Of a stretch of DNA of 64,000 nt, positions 1-11,616 are shown one piece after another; the first letter of the stretch is position 1; each line of letters opens with the position of its first letter. The notes under the pieces were generated by a model that was not told the DNA's origin, did no database searches, and worked only from the letters and a program-made list of their open reading frames with translations. The stretch comes from Solanum dulcamara (taxonomy: Eukaryota; Streptophyta; Magnoliopsida; Solanales; Solanaceae). The stretch spans positions 59,927,501 through 59,991,500 of the forward strand of contig NC_077240.1 of NCBI RefSeq assembly GCF_947179165.1, written 5' to 3'. The translations under genes were made by a program, and so were the position numbers.

Positions 1-739
1 GGAGGAATTCAAAAGATTATGAGAAAAGCGAAAGCCCAGGCAAGTTAAGCTTCAGAAGGAGTACAAAAGTACATAAGAAAGGGACAACATGAGGATCAAG
101 CGCTAAAAGCGTAACAAACGTTAAAAACACAAATTCAATGCAATGCTCAATAAAGAATTGAGTCACTTTTATCTCAAATGACTATCCCACCCTTCCCTAA
201 GCCTACATTACAAGTCGATAACAAGCCCTACATGATTTCATTTTAAATATTTTTACATTAGTGGAGATTTACATAAAGGCCAAGCCTATGGTATCACAAT
301 TGCATGCATTGAATATTCTATGGAGTGTGAGTGTACTTTACAAAATGTCCTCAAATCAAAACACTTTAAATGTGTGCAAATTAGGACTTTTCTTTTGGTG
401 AGAGCACTTGTAGCATGATATTGAGACTAGTTCAAAGTCTTTGTTTGAGCAAGATAAACAAATCTTCGTCACTTAAGTACATTTGAGGTACCATTTGAAT
501 CCATAGAAATTACCTCGAAGTCAATCTCAATTGAATGAAATAGCATTGGTGAGAGATTTTCATGCAATACTATTGTTGGTGTTAACTATAGTTAAAATAT
601 ATTTCCTTGTTCGAAAAATAAAAATGAATTGATGCCCGCCTTTTAATACTTTTCAAAGGAATTTTCTTTGACCATTCACTGTTAATGTTGCATTTTTTGG
701 GTCGTCATACTCTTTAACATGAAACCTTTTTAAAGATGA
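1..739. other. Gene-free AT-rich stretch, left edge of J
   Basis: No open frame of note and no recognisable domain on either strand. It may be the spacer between pol and the LTR of element J. No tRNA, terminal repeat or TSD is visible. Confidence 0.4.
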
Positions 740-912
740 TATGTTATTTCATACAAAGTGATACTTTTTTAAATTGGTTTGTCATGCCATTCAAAATGGT
801 ACTTTTTCTACTAGTTTGTCATGCCATCCTAATTGACACTTTTTTTAATTGATTTGTCATGCCATTCAAAATGACACTTTTTGATTTATTATTGCTTTTA
901 AATTGACATTTT
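740..912 (+). repeat. Short tandem repeat, about 37 bp unit
   Basis: The core TTTGTCATGCCATNC recurs at about 781, 818 and 856 (spacing 37-38 bp). A degenerate copy lies on the left and a partial one on the right. Each core is followed by an AATGGTAC or AATTGACAC segment and a T-run. It looks like a minisatellite inside J and is similar in feel, though not in unit length, to the arrays that follow. Confidence 0.7.
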
Positions 913-1069
913 TTTTCTTGTAAAATTCAGGATGTTATTTTGTTCAAAGCAAGACATTGGATCATTATTTTATTCACTGTTCATATATGACCACGTTTGC
1001 ATAGTTTATGTTCCCCTTACTACTAACATTGTTATTGCAGATTTTATGATACACCATTCGTATCAAGTT

Positions 1070-2065
1070 TAAATTGGGTCATCCTACTTTTAAGGGACAC
1101 GTTGGGTCATCCCTTCAAGTGATATTTCAAATTCAAATTGGGTTGTCCTCCTTTCAAGGGACACGTTGGGTCGTCACATCCCTTCAAGTGATATTTTAAA
1201 TTCAGATTGGGTCATTCGCCTTTCAAGGGATATATTTGGTTGTCACATCCCTTCAAGTGACATTTCAAATTCAAATTGGGTTGTCTGCCATACAAGGGAC
1301 ACGTTGGATTGTCATATCCCTTCAAGTGATATTTCAAAGTTCAGATTGGGTCATCCGTCTTTCAAAGGGCACAGTGGGTTGTCACATCCCTTCAAGTGAC
1401 ATTTCATAGTCCAAATTGGGTCATCCGCCTTTCAAGGGACACGTTGGGTTGTCACATCCCTTCAAGGTACATTTCAAATTCAAATTGGGTCATCCGCCTT
1501 TCAAGGGACACATTGGGTTGTCATATACCTTCCAGTTACGTTTCAAAGTTCATATTGGGTCATTCGCCTTTCAAGGGATATATTTGGTTGTCACATCCCT
1601 TCAAGTGACATTTCAAATTCAAATTGGGTTGTCTACCATACAAGGGACACGTTGGGTTGTTATATCCCTTCAAGTGACATTTCAAAGTTTAGATTGGGTC
1701 GTTCGCCTTTCAAAGGACATATTGGGTTATCACATCTCTTCAAGTGACATTTCAAATTCAAATTGTTATGTCTGCCATTCAAGGGACACGTTGGGTTGTC
1801 AGCTCCCTTAAAGTTACATTTCAAAGTCAAATTGGGTCGTCTGCCTTTTAAGGGACACATTGGGTTGTCACATCCCTTCAAGAGACATTTCAAGTTTAAA
1901 TTAGGTCATCGGCCTTTCAAGGGATACGTTGGGTTGTCACATCCCTTCAAGTAATATTTCAAATTTAGATTGGGGCATCCGCCTTTCAAGGAATACGTTG
2001 GGTTGTCACATCCCTTCAAGTTATATTTCAAGTTCAAATTGGGTCATTCGCCTTTCAAGGGACAT
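1070..2065 (+). repeat. Tandem array, about 70 bp unit, about 14-15 copies
   Basis: The phrase GTTGTCACATCCCTTCAAG recurs every 69-71 bp from about 1099 to 1999. It alternates with AAATTGGGTCATCCGCC and TTTCAAGGGACACGTTGGG. Copies differ by point changes and 1-bp indels, which is why several overlapping frames read as repeats of an FKGHxGLSHPFK-type phrase. Those frames have no independent coding signal. Tandem arrays of this kind are common in or near the LTRs of Tat/Ogre elements, and such arrays can seed satellites. Confidence 0.9.
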
Positions 2066-2069
2066 AATG

Positions 2070-2195
2070 GGACGTCACTTTTCTAAAAAGTGACATGTTG
2101 GGATGTCATTTTCCAAAAAAGTGACATGTTGAGATATCATCTCCCTAAAAAGTGACACGTTGAGATGTTATCTCCCTCAAAATGACATGTTATAT
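2070..2195 (+). repeat. Tandem repeat, about 31 bp unit, 4 copies
   Basis: AAAAGTGACATGTTG-type cores occur at about 2090, 2121, 2152 and 2183, spaced 31 bp. Each is followed by a GATGTCATYTYCC segment. The array directly continues the 70-bp array and shares words with it (GTGACAT, GTTGGG), so it probably arose from part of that unit. Confidence 0.8.
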
Positions 2196-4305
2196 TTAAG
2201 TTGGGTCGTTGCCTTACAAGAGACAAGTTAATCCATCACACAGTTCAAAGTGACATGCTATGTGGATATTCTTCCTTTCAAAGGTACACAACTTTTCACT
2301 GGGCATTTCAAAAGTAAAAGCAAAGGTATGTGAATGTTTTCAGTGTTGGAGCGATTCTTTTTCTTTTTATGTATATTTCCAGCCTCACTGACGGACGTAG
2401 AATATTGTTCAAAAGTTCTACTAACGTCTCATATCATTTTGTTCAAAGTTTATCAAACCATAATTGGATTCATCAACTTTATTTGTCCACGATTTCTTTC
2501 ATCAATCTTAGACAAGCAAAGGAGAAAGTTGTTGACATCCAATTTTGACTCATGGTACTCTGGTCTGTCGAATACAAGACTCAATTATTTAATCATATTT
2601 TTTATTTTTTCTTTGCAGGCCCCCATTCCCTTTCCCCATTTTCAAACACACTCTCTCTCTCTCTCCTCTCTTATTAATCCCCCATATCTTTCTCCAGCAA
2701 ATGGCCATTTTTTTTCTCTTTCTCCACACATACTTTTCTCCTTCTTCTCCAAAAAACCAACCACCCAAAAAATCCTAAACATCTTCCTCTCTATTTTTCC
2801 TACCCAGCCGCCTCACCACTCTTTCTCCCTCAAGAAACACACAACCACCAGATTTCCCAAAAAAGCAAAACCCCTTCCCTTCCAACTCCACAACTAGTGA
2901 GCCAAACAATAGAACCAAACTCCAAACCTTTTCCTTCATTTATTTTTTTCGGTGAAACAACCCACCTGAACCACCAAATGGACCAACTTCATCTCAAAAT
3001 TCCAAACCCATTACAAGCTCAAAGCTCCGGCTGCACCATGAGCCACCAACTCGATTTCCTACTATGCGTTTTTCCTTTCTGTCAAATCTGACCAAAGGAT
3101 TCATCAAAAATGGTGAACTTCTCTTGCCTTTGTTTTCATCGGTTTCTTTAAATATTCGTTGTTATATTTGGCTACTGTTTTGTCTATGTTTTAACTAGTT
3201 TCATGGTTATTTTAATGTTTAGTTATTGTACTTACATTTTTCACTGATTCTTTTTTTAGATTTGTTTGGGTATTTTCCTGTTACTATGTTGAAGTTCAAT
3301 TATTACTTAGCTATATTTATTTATTAATTTTATGTTGCTTTTGACCTTTTCCAGCAATGCTTTTAATGATTGTTCCCATACTTATGAAATTGTTTAAAAT
3401 TCTTCATTGTTGTGATATATATTATTATTGTTTTAGATTGATTGTTGATTTGGTGTTGACCATGTTCGAAAGCCTATTTCCATTGAGCTTTATATTGCTC
3501 CAGTTGTGGCTATATTTATTATTGTTATTCTTTTAATTGTTAAACTTTCTTGCACATTGTTATTGACATTAATGATGTTATTGGGCATTACATATTATAT
3601 TTTTGGTGAACTTTATACTTTATTAAAGTATTTTATATCATGCTTCTTGTTGTTGTGTATTGGTTTCATATTTTTACTTATTGCATGATACACAAATTGG
3701 CCAATGAAAAAATCTCTTCGTCGGTTTTTGAGGCGTCCCATTTTAAAAAATGGAAATTTAGTTTAAGTTTATATATGTTATATTGTTTGAACAGACTGAT
3801 TTATGTTTTTATTTAGTTATAATTTTTGTTAGTGGACTGATTTTAGATTTTCTTCTTTTTCTAATGAATTGCCTAGTTATAGAGCATTAATTTTGTTTGT
3901 TTTCTCTAAAGTGATAAATGTAGTGGGTAAAATTATTAACTATTTTATAATTTCACATATATGACATTTTTATTGATACGTATTTATTGTATCATTGTTT
4001 GTTCTTTTTTTTTTACTGACTACTATTACTTTTCATCTTGTTAGATTATTTCTTAAAGGGTTTTACATTATTATTATTTTTGTTGTCCTACCATTAATAA
4101 TATATGTATATTTTATTGCTATGATTAATTTTGGGTTGACCCACTTTGGTTATTTTTTTGTATTTAGGGAATTGTTTACCTTTGGAATTTTTATTTAAAT
4201 CAACCGTGAATATATATATTATATTTTTGTCAATTAAAATTAGCCGATGAAAATATTACCGTCGATTTCTAAAGCCTTCCATGTTCATAAGACGGGTTTT
4301 ATTTT
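2196..4305 (+). other. Gene-free leader-like region of J
   Basis: A pyrimidine- and CT-repeat-rich tract (about 2620-2900, with a CTCTCTCTCTCTC run) resembles a plant 5' untranslated leader. It is followed by T-rich, intron-like sequence to 4305. Open frames across it, including one of 187 codons at 2334-2897, are low-complexity (Phe, Ser, Pro, Leu) with no domain. A roughly 45-bp phrase near 3700-3745 recurs in degraded form near 4240-4285. I see no gene. Confidence 0.4.
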
Positions 4306-4309
4306 TAGT

Positions 4310-4498
4310 TGTTATTGTTATTATCATTGTTATTATTATTGTTGTTATTAATGTTGTTATTATTGTTATTATTATCGTTATTATTATTATTGTTGTTGTT
4401 GTTGTTGTTTGTTATTATTATTCTTGTTCTTATTGTTGTTATAGTTATTATTATTGTTATTATTATTGTTGTTGTTGTTCTTGTTCTTCTTCTTCTTC

Positions 4499-4533
<35 letters not shown>

Positions 4534-5255
4534 GTTATTATTGTTATTATTATTATTGTTATTATTATTATTTTTATTATTATTATTGTTGTTATTATTA
4601 TTATTATTGTTGTTGTTGTTATTATTATTGTTGTTGTTATTATTATTGTTATTGTTATTGTTATTGTTATTGTTATTGTTATTGTTATTGTTATTGTTAT
4701 TGTTATTGTTATTGTTATTGTTATTGTTATTGTTATTGTTATTGTTATTGTTATTGTTATTGTTATTGTTATTGTTATTGTTATTGTTATTGTTATTGTT
4801 ATTGTTATTGTTATTGTTATTGTTATTGTTATTGTTATTGTTATTGTTATTGTTATTGTTATTGTTATTGTTATTGTTATTGTTATTGTTATTGTTATTG
4901 TTATTGTTATTGTTATTGTTATTGTTATTGTTATTGTTATTGTTATTGTTATTGTTATTGTTATTGTTATTGTTATTGTTATTGTTATTGTTATTGTTAT
5001 TGTTATTGTTATTGTTATTGTTATTGTTATTGTTATTGTTATTGTTATTGTTATTGTTATTGTTATTGTTATTGTTATTGTTATTGTTGTTGTTGTTGTT
5101 ATTGTTGTTGTTGTTATTGTTATTATTATTGTTATTATTATTGTTATTGTTATTATTGTTGTTATTGTTATTGTTATTATTATTCTTATTCTTCTTATTA
5201 TTGTTGTTGTTATTGTTATTATTATTGTTGTTGTTGTTGTTATTCTTATTTATTC
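4310..5255 (+). repeat. Giant microsatellite: (TTATTG)n core of about 74 units within TTA/TTG repeats
   Basis: About 4645-5087 is an apparently perfect run of the hexamer TTATTG, about 74 copies. It is flanked on both sides by interrupted (TTA)n and (TTG)n trinucleotide runs and some TTC. All three plus-strand frames are open through it only because the repeat lacks stops, giving poly-Leu, Ile-Val and Cys-Tyr repeats. None is a plausible gene. The array sits within the presumed J LTR. Confidence 0.97.
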
Positions 5256-5454
5256 ATTACTAACATTTTCACTAAATGTCTTTACAGGTATCAAAAGTTT
5301 GCATTGAAGAAGCTATTCGAATTAAATTTGAATAATATTTTTAATTTGTTATTGTGTATATTATTGGCTTTAGACAAATATTAGGCTATTTTTAATATTA
5401 TTATTTTATTTTATTATTTGTGTATATTTTATGTTTATACTTGTACATCATTTT

Positions 5455-5736
5455 TATCTCCTCCTCAATTTGAAAAATGAGTTCAGTCGGATCCATAGTT
5501 GTGGATTCTAAAGGATGCTAATACCTTACCTTCGGAATCACTTGAACCCTTACCTAGAATCTATTGGTTTCGTAGACAATTTTTTAAATAATTAATTGGT
5601 TTCCTAATTATCCTAAACTTAGGTGACGACTCCTTTAAAATTAAATATTTTCTTTAAATTCTCTAAAAACTATTAAATTGATTTTTTTTATAAGTCCCAT
5701 AACGTTGCGCCTTATTTGCAAAAATAGGAATGTAAC
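5455..5736 (+). other. U5-like right end of J
   Basis: This block is the most element-like part of J and ends in TGTAACA. It contains the tGGATTCTAAAGGATGCTAA and ACCTAGAATCTATTGG blocks and the GGTGACGACTCC motif. I recall these as typical of the 3' part of Tat/Ogre LTRs in dicots. The boundary with E integrase is abrupt at about 5736/5737. Confidence 0.5.
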
Positions 5737-6921
5737 AACTGTCAGCAGGTTAAGTTTGAGCATTAGAAGCCAAGTGGTTTGACCCAGCAACTACCGATCT
5801 CAGAGTGGAAGTGGGAGCAAATAGATATGGACTTTGTAGTGGGTTTACCATGTACCTACCGAGGTTTTGATTCTATTTAGGTCATCGTAGATCAATTGAC
5901 CAAGTCGGATCACTTCTTGCCGGTCTAGACTAACTACACTTCATAGAGGTTGGCTCAGATTTATATTTGAGAGGTGGTCTGATTGCATGAGGTGCCAATA
6001 TCTATCATTTTAGACCTTGGTACTTAGTTTATTTCGCATTTCTAGAGGTCTATACAGAGAGAGTTGGGTACCCAAATCGAGCTCAGCACATCTTTCCACC
6101 CCCGATCGATGGTCAGTCAGAGAGGACTATTTAGGTCTTAGGGGACATGCTACGTGCCTGTGTTATTGATTTTGGGGGTCAGTGGGATCGGTCCTTGGAT
6201 TTGTCATAGTTTGCATATAATAATAGCTACCATTCGAGCATTAAGATGACACATTTTGAGGCATTGTATGGTAGGAGGTGTCATTCCCCAGTGGGCTGGT
6301 TTGATGCTGTTGAGGTTAGGTCTTAGGGAACCAATTTACTACGTGAATCGATGGATAGAGTTCTATGATCTAGGAGAGATTCCATACTGCCTAGAGTAGG
6401 CAAAAGAGTTATGCTGATCAGTGGGTACAAACTTTGAAGTTTATGGTTAGAGACCGAGTGTTTCTATGGGTGTCGCCGATGAAAGATGTGATGAGATTTG
6501 GGAGGAGGGGTAAGCTTAGCCCCAGATTCATCGGTCCTTTTGAGATCTTGAGACGGGTAGGGGAGAGATCTTATGAGTTGGCCTTTCCCCCAACACTTTC
6601 AAGTGTTCACCCATTGTTCCATGTTTCTATGTTGTGGCGGTACGTTCCAGATGAGTCACACATGCTTCAGTGGGATTTGGTTCAGTTTAATGATTACTTA
6701 GCCTTTGAGGAAGAGCCTGTAGCTATTTTGGACATGCAAGTTAGGAAGTTGAGGTCTAAGGAGATTCCATCGGTGATGGTCCAGTGAAGGCATCATCTGG
6801 TCGAGAAGGCGACTTAGGAGACCGAGCAGAACATACGGACCTGATGTCCTCATCTTTTGGAGGCACTAGGTATCTTTCTTCCTTGACTTTCAAGGATGAA
6901 AGTCCTTTTATTAGTGGTTGT
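5737..6921 (+). pseudogene. Element E: decayed integrase C-terminal half plus chromodomain
   Basis: The translation begins in the HHCC-to-core linker (NCQQVKFEH) and runs into the integrase core (EWKWEQIDMDFVVGLP, then a degraded IILD segment). It reaches the GPF-type module RRGKLSPRFIGPFEILRRVG in the frame open at 6434-6787, and a chromodomain (AILDMQVRKLRSKEIPSVMVQ). Tandem TGG codons of the chromodomain have become TGA (6785) and TAG (6815). Many other stops lie upstream, so no protein is made. The left part of gag-pol is missing because element J lies at 5736. The chromodomain marks E as a chromovirus of the Tekay/Del kind. A hairpin and the 3' LTR follow. Confidence 0.9.
6885..6904 (+). 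other. Pre-PPT hairpin of E
   Basis: GACTTTC (6885-6891), loop AAGGAT, GAAAGTC (6898-6904): a perfect 7-bp stem 17 bp upstream of the 3' LTR start. The same position in A, B and C carries a stem of different sequence (see findings). Confidence 0.75.
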
Positions 6922-8374
6922 TGTAATGACCTCCAAGGTCATTTCTGTGCTTTTATGTGTTTTTATAGTTTTACCCCTTCCCATAGATTCTTTATAGCTC
7001 TTATGTGATGTCAGGATGGGTGTCACGCTCCCCAAGGTGTTTGGTTGAGTTTTGAGGTGGTTTGGCCATTTTTTATGCTTGAGACTTGAAAGAATTGACT
7101 TTAGTCAACATCCAGAGATTTGGGCATCGTATGAGAATTTTTACAGTTCCATCAGCTCTAGAAGGTCCATTTTGGTCTAGGAGGAAGATTGGTTTGGGTT
7201 TTGGAGTCTTCGCTTTGAGTTTGTGCGATTTGTCATTTTAACTTTAAAGTTTTAGCCAAGTTTGACTTCGGTCAGCATTTTGAGTAAACACACTCGGATG
7301 AAAATTCCGTCAGTGCGATTAGCTCTAAAATACCAAGTTTGTCTCGAACGACTTTTGGTTTGGTTCACAAGGTGCTCGAAATGAGTTTTAGACAATTTGT
7401 GCGTTTTGAATGCTTTCTTTGAAAAGTGTTGACTTTGGTCAATATTTTAATGAAATGACCTACGTTGGAAAATCTGTCAATTTCATTGAGTCCGAAATGA
7501 CATTTTCAATTGGGTAGCATAGTCTGTTTGCGTTCATGGGGTTCCAAATGAATTTCGGACCCTCGTTGGAGGAAATCCCATTTCCCCAAAGTTCAACACC
7601 AGTTGAACTACTGGTGTAGGCCACTTTGCTCTTATTGTTTGCGAGACAAGAGCCGCGATCACGAAGGGCAGGGTCATTGGTCATTGCAATCATGAGGATG
7701 AGTGCTGCGATTGCGAAGGGTATTTATGTTGGGCCTGGCGATCGCGGCCCAGTGCCTGGCGATCGTGATGAACAAATTCATCGGCTTCAGTGAATTAAAG
7801 ACCCATTTTCATCAGTTTGGGACTTAGAAAAAGTGTGATTTGGAGAGTAATTCTTGAACATTTTCGATCAATTTTGTTCTGGTGTGTTGGAAATTCCTAC
7901 GGGGACGTTTCGAGACTTTTTTTCATCCTAAAAACCTTGTATGTTTCGCATAAATTCATTGTTTCCTTCTATTTTTGGCTATTCTAGGGCTAGAAATTGG
8001 TGGGTTGGTTTGAGCTCTTCCAGTGCTAGGAATGTGCCCATTTTGGGGAACAAGTTCCTTGAGCTATTTGGGACCTTATGACGGAGTTAGTTTTCTGATT
8101 TCGTGTGCGGGTCCCAATGTCAAATTTTGACTCGATTTTAGTTCTATTTTTAATTATAGTAGTAAGGGTATCGTTGGCTTTGTTTTGACCTGTTCTTTGA
8201 TAATTTGATAGAGTGACATCTTTTGAAGGCAACCCAAAAAGGAAAAGCTCGGTTTTAGCGGTTTGTGTGTGGTTTTGGCCTTGAGGTAGGTTATGACTTC
8301 CTCTTGTTAGACTTGGTTTAGTTGGAATTGATATATTTTTAGTGGTAACATGTGATTAGGTTGGTGATGTAGGT

Positions 8375-10546
8375 TGTAACAATCCCTAAAATATTGTATG
8401 TCGGTATTTCAATTCTCGACGAAAATAATACAGCCTCTGTATTTTGGGAATAACTTTTCATAGGTTGGTCCAAATTAGGTGATTCAAATTTTTGGGTAAC
8501 CACAACATCCATATCTACAACTTTCATTAAGAACATATCTTACGATTCGGAGTATAAGTAGGTCAAATAAATTAATTTTTTCAAGCTATAGTACTGTGAC
8601 GGAATTGAGTGTTTATAGAAGAAAATTCATATCTCACTGTAGGTTGCTCCAAATTGGTTGATTCTTGAACTATATGAAACTAGATTTCCATATCTACAAT
8701 TCTTATGAAGAAACCAAATCCTAATAAGGAATTTATCTTATTCAAACGCAGCTTCGAAAAAGAGTATTCTGTTAAAAAGAACTCATCTTACCTACCATGG
8801 AAACATCTAGATACATTTGACATCATGCATGACATAAATTGTCCTCCATTTAACATCATCCATGACATCAATATATTCCATTAAATTTTTAGATTTTTCT
8901 TTATAATTATTTTATTTATTGTTAGGTCCCTCTTTCCCACCTATTAATACCCACCTTATTTCCTCATTTTATTCATCAAGCTTTCTTAAGCATTTCTTCT
9001 CTCTATATACTTCTTCTCAAATGTAGTTTTAGTTTTAGTAGTATAAAAATACTACTCCGGTGATTCTTATACTCCGGGTAGTACACAAAACGCTCCGGCG
9101 AGAAGAAAAGGCTAGGGGTCCAAGAGTGTTCCAATTCGGAGTAAACCTTCGGATTTAAGGTATGTAAGGCTTTCATAGCATTGGATTGAGTTCGTCCATG
9201 CGCCCAATATTTAAATTCATTATAATTGAGTTATAGTTGAGTTTTATCCAAATCTTGAATTCTAAATGAAATAATTCTTCTTCTATTGAGTTTGATATAT
9301 TTATGCATTAATATTATTATTATTATTATTATTATCTCTCATATTATTGGAATTATTGTTCATGGCTACTTTCCCATGAATCTTAATTGATTTGATGTTC
9401 ATGAATATTTTTACACATGTTTTGAGTAAAGATGTTGGCTTTTTATTATTTTCATTGATAAAAAGAAAGTTATATGAATTAATACTATATATGTATTTTA
9501 TTGAGTTTTGAAAGAGCAAAAGAGTTGAATTTGAATGAATTTGAATGAATTTGAGAAAAATGATATTTTGAGCAAGATGTTTTGATGAGATGTAAATGAT
9601 GTTTTTGGAAGTATAATGATTGATAAACATGAAATGAGATGAGTTTGATGATTTAAATTAAAGTCCAATGAGACTAGATGATGAGTTTAATATGAGCACA
9701 TATTTTGGGAGTAGTATTGAGCATCGATTTGGGTAAGAGTTTAATTAACTCAAACCCCAGAACTACGTAGCCAACGTAGGATGGAGGCTATGCCTCTTAA
9801 GTCCCAAAAAGAGGACTTTGATGAGTGGATCCAAGATGGTGATGTCCTTTACCCTGGCAAGGTATTGGATGGATGTGGCAACGACATCGCTTCGTTGTAT
9901 CATCGCTAGCTCATAAGTGATGGTTGTCGGTTAGAGAAACTCCCAACTGAGTAAGCATTGCTTATTACTATTATTTTTATTATTATATTTTAAACTTGCA
10001 TTACATATTCATGTTAAGATGATGTTGAGTTCTGAGCTGAGTTTTATTGAGAGGAGTATCTTGATATCTGTCCTTACCTTCCTTCCATTTTACATACTTG
10101 TACATTCCACGTACTGACGTCATTCGACCTGCATCGTTTTATGATGCAGATACATGTGTTAGAGATCCTTAACAGGCGCATCGTTGAAGATCATTTCTTT
10201 TCGGCTATTTGGTGAGTCCTTCTTGTATTCGAAGGAACTCCTTATCCTTTTATTATTGTTGAGTGTGATTTTTCTTTTGAGGTAGCCATGGACATGTCAT
10301 TGGCACCATCTAAGAGTATTAGAAGCTTCATAGACAGAGGCTGATGATGTAATCGGAGTAGTTCTCCTTAGAAACTACTTCTTCTAAGAATTATCTATTT
10401 TTCCTTTGATTATGACAAGCCCACATTAGTATTCTTAAGTCTTCCGCTGGTGAATAAATAAGAAATGAGACCAAGTGGTTCTCTCAGAAGCCAGAAATGG
10501 TTTTTGAGTGTCGGCCACGCCTAGGGTACCCTCTCGGGGCGTGACA
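8375..10546 (+). mobile_element. Solo LTR S1 with TSD TAGGT/AAGGT
   Basis: It begins TGTAACAATCCC and ends GGGGCGTGACA. The flanks are TAGGT (8370-8374) and AAGGT (10547-10551), a 5-bp duplication with one change. No internal region, PBS or PPT is present, so it is a recombination product of a full element. Inside are a donor-like AAG|GTATGTAAGG (GT at 9160), an (ATT)n run near 9308, the shared hairpin 10130-10148 and a CACGCC...GGCGTG terminal hairpin. It interrupts the LTR of E. The family is related to S2, D and A in its 3' half and differs in U3. Confidence 0.9.
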
Positions 10547-11200
10547 AAGGTGTTGGTATCCTATTGAGCATATTGGAGTCGATGATCATCGTTAGTATCT
10601 TGCTTGGGATTTTAGCCGTTGGAGCCTTAGTTTAGGGCTACCTTGGCTTGTTTTCATCGCTTAGAATCCTTAGAACTTGCTCCTAGGTGATTTGAACTTA
10701 AAATGCCTCTTGTTTGACTTATTTGGTTTTGGTTGTCTACTCGTTGTGATTTGGCTTATGCTTATGTCTTGATTGCTTATGTTATTAAAATATTGGGCCC
10801 GAGGCCGTGCTTTCGATACACCGGAGTTTTAGGTTAGTGATATGGTGCCTTGATGGGATTTAACCTAGCTTGAGTGATATGATTTCTGACATGCTACTTG
10901 CCTTATTTACCTCGCTGGTGTTAAAAACCTTTTCAAAGAAAGTGTAAAAGATGAGATTAAGAATTTTGGTTGATGAATAAATATGAGGAAATTAATGAAA
11001 TATGGTGATATCTTATTTATGTAAATTCATGGTTGATGAGCTCGAGGTATGATTTTGGGTGGCCCTTTTATTGAATTTGGGCTACACTTTTATATTCAGC
11101 ATTGATAAGCTCGAGGTGTGAATTCCGGGCGGCCGGTTGTTACATTTTTTGGGTTATCACTTTGATATTGATGAGCTCGAGGTTTGTTTTGGGGGATATT
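10547..11200 (+). repeat. E LTR middle piece with about 68-bp tandem repeat
   Basis: This is the continuation of the E LTR between S1 and S2. Near its right end a unit with GATGAGCTCGAGGT occurs at about 11034, 11102 and 11170 (spacing 66-69 bp). S2 is inserted in the last copy. No gene is present. Confidence 0.65.
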
Positions 11201-11616
11201 TGTAACACCCCTCAAAATTTTTCCCTAAGATTCGGACCTTTCTTGTACACGTGTAAGGTTGAACTTGAGTATTGTGAAGCAATTGCATGAGTAAGATGAG
11301 TCTTTGAGAAATTGAGCAGCGTTAGAGGTGATGTGTGGTCATGAAGTACCCCTAGGACCAAGCTAAGTCCAAAAGATCCGTCGTGGCTAAGCTTTAGGAT
11401 GAGTTCGTAAAAGGGATCGACTTCTAACGACCCTATCGTTTGAAAGACGACGATCTGGGTGGCCCATGACCTATCAAATTAAAGGTCATCGAGTCTACTT
11501 TCCAACGCCACTAAGAATGTAATTTTCGGAGTTCGGAGTCGAAAGATATGACGATCCTAAGATAAACTAGTAAAGTAGAGTTTCAGGCCTGGGTTGCAAT
11601 TGCTGGAAAACTGGGC

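Larger units (their letters stand above)
1..5736 (+). mobile_element. Element J: 3' portion and LTR of a Tat/Ogre-like LTR retrotransposon
   Basis: No gag-pol protein is readable here. The assignment rests on the right end (about 5455-5736), which carries the style of U5 I associate with plant Tat/Ogre LTRs: a 'GGATCCATAGTTGTGGATTC' block, an 'ACTTGAACCCTTACCTAGAA' block, 'TTGGTTTCGTAGAC' and 'GGTGACGACTCC'. The end TGTAACA abuts integrase codons of element E at about 5737, so J interrupts E. The rest is AT-rich with tandem arrays (740-912, 1070-2065, 2070-2195), a pyrimidine-rich leader-like tract (about 2620-2900) and a giant microsatellite. The left end lies outside the window and I cannot place the LTR start. 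Length and arrays suit Ogre-type LTRs, but a composite of several repeats is possible. Confidence 0.5.

Noticed and set aside
1166..1954. Overlapping repeat-protein-like frames of 63-131 codons
   Set aside because: They are translations of the 70-bp tandem array in several frames on both strands, with no start context or domain.
1070..2065. CRISPR array
   Set aside because: The repeats have no constant-length unique spacers (whole units repeat), and the context is a eukaryotic retroelement.
2334..2897. 187-codon frame as a small gene
   Set aside because: Low-complexity pyrimidine-rich sequence, with no domain. An overlapping frame reads equally well. Better explained as an untranslated leader of element J.
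4281..5384. Long open frames (332-367 codons, plus a poly-Leu frame 4454-5263)
   Set aside because: They exist only because the TTA/TTG/TTATTG repeat has no stop in any plus frame. Products are homopolymer or dipeptide repeats.
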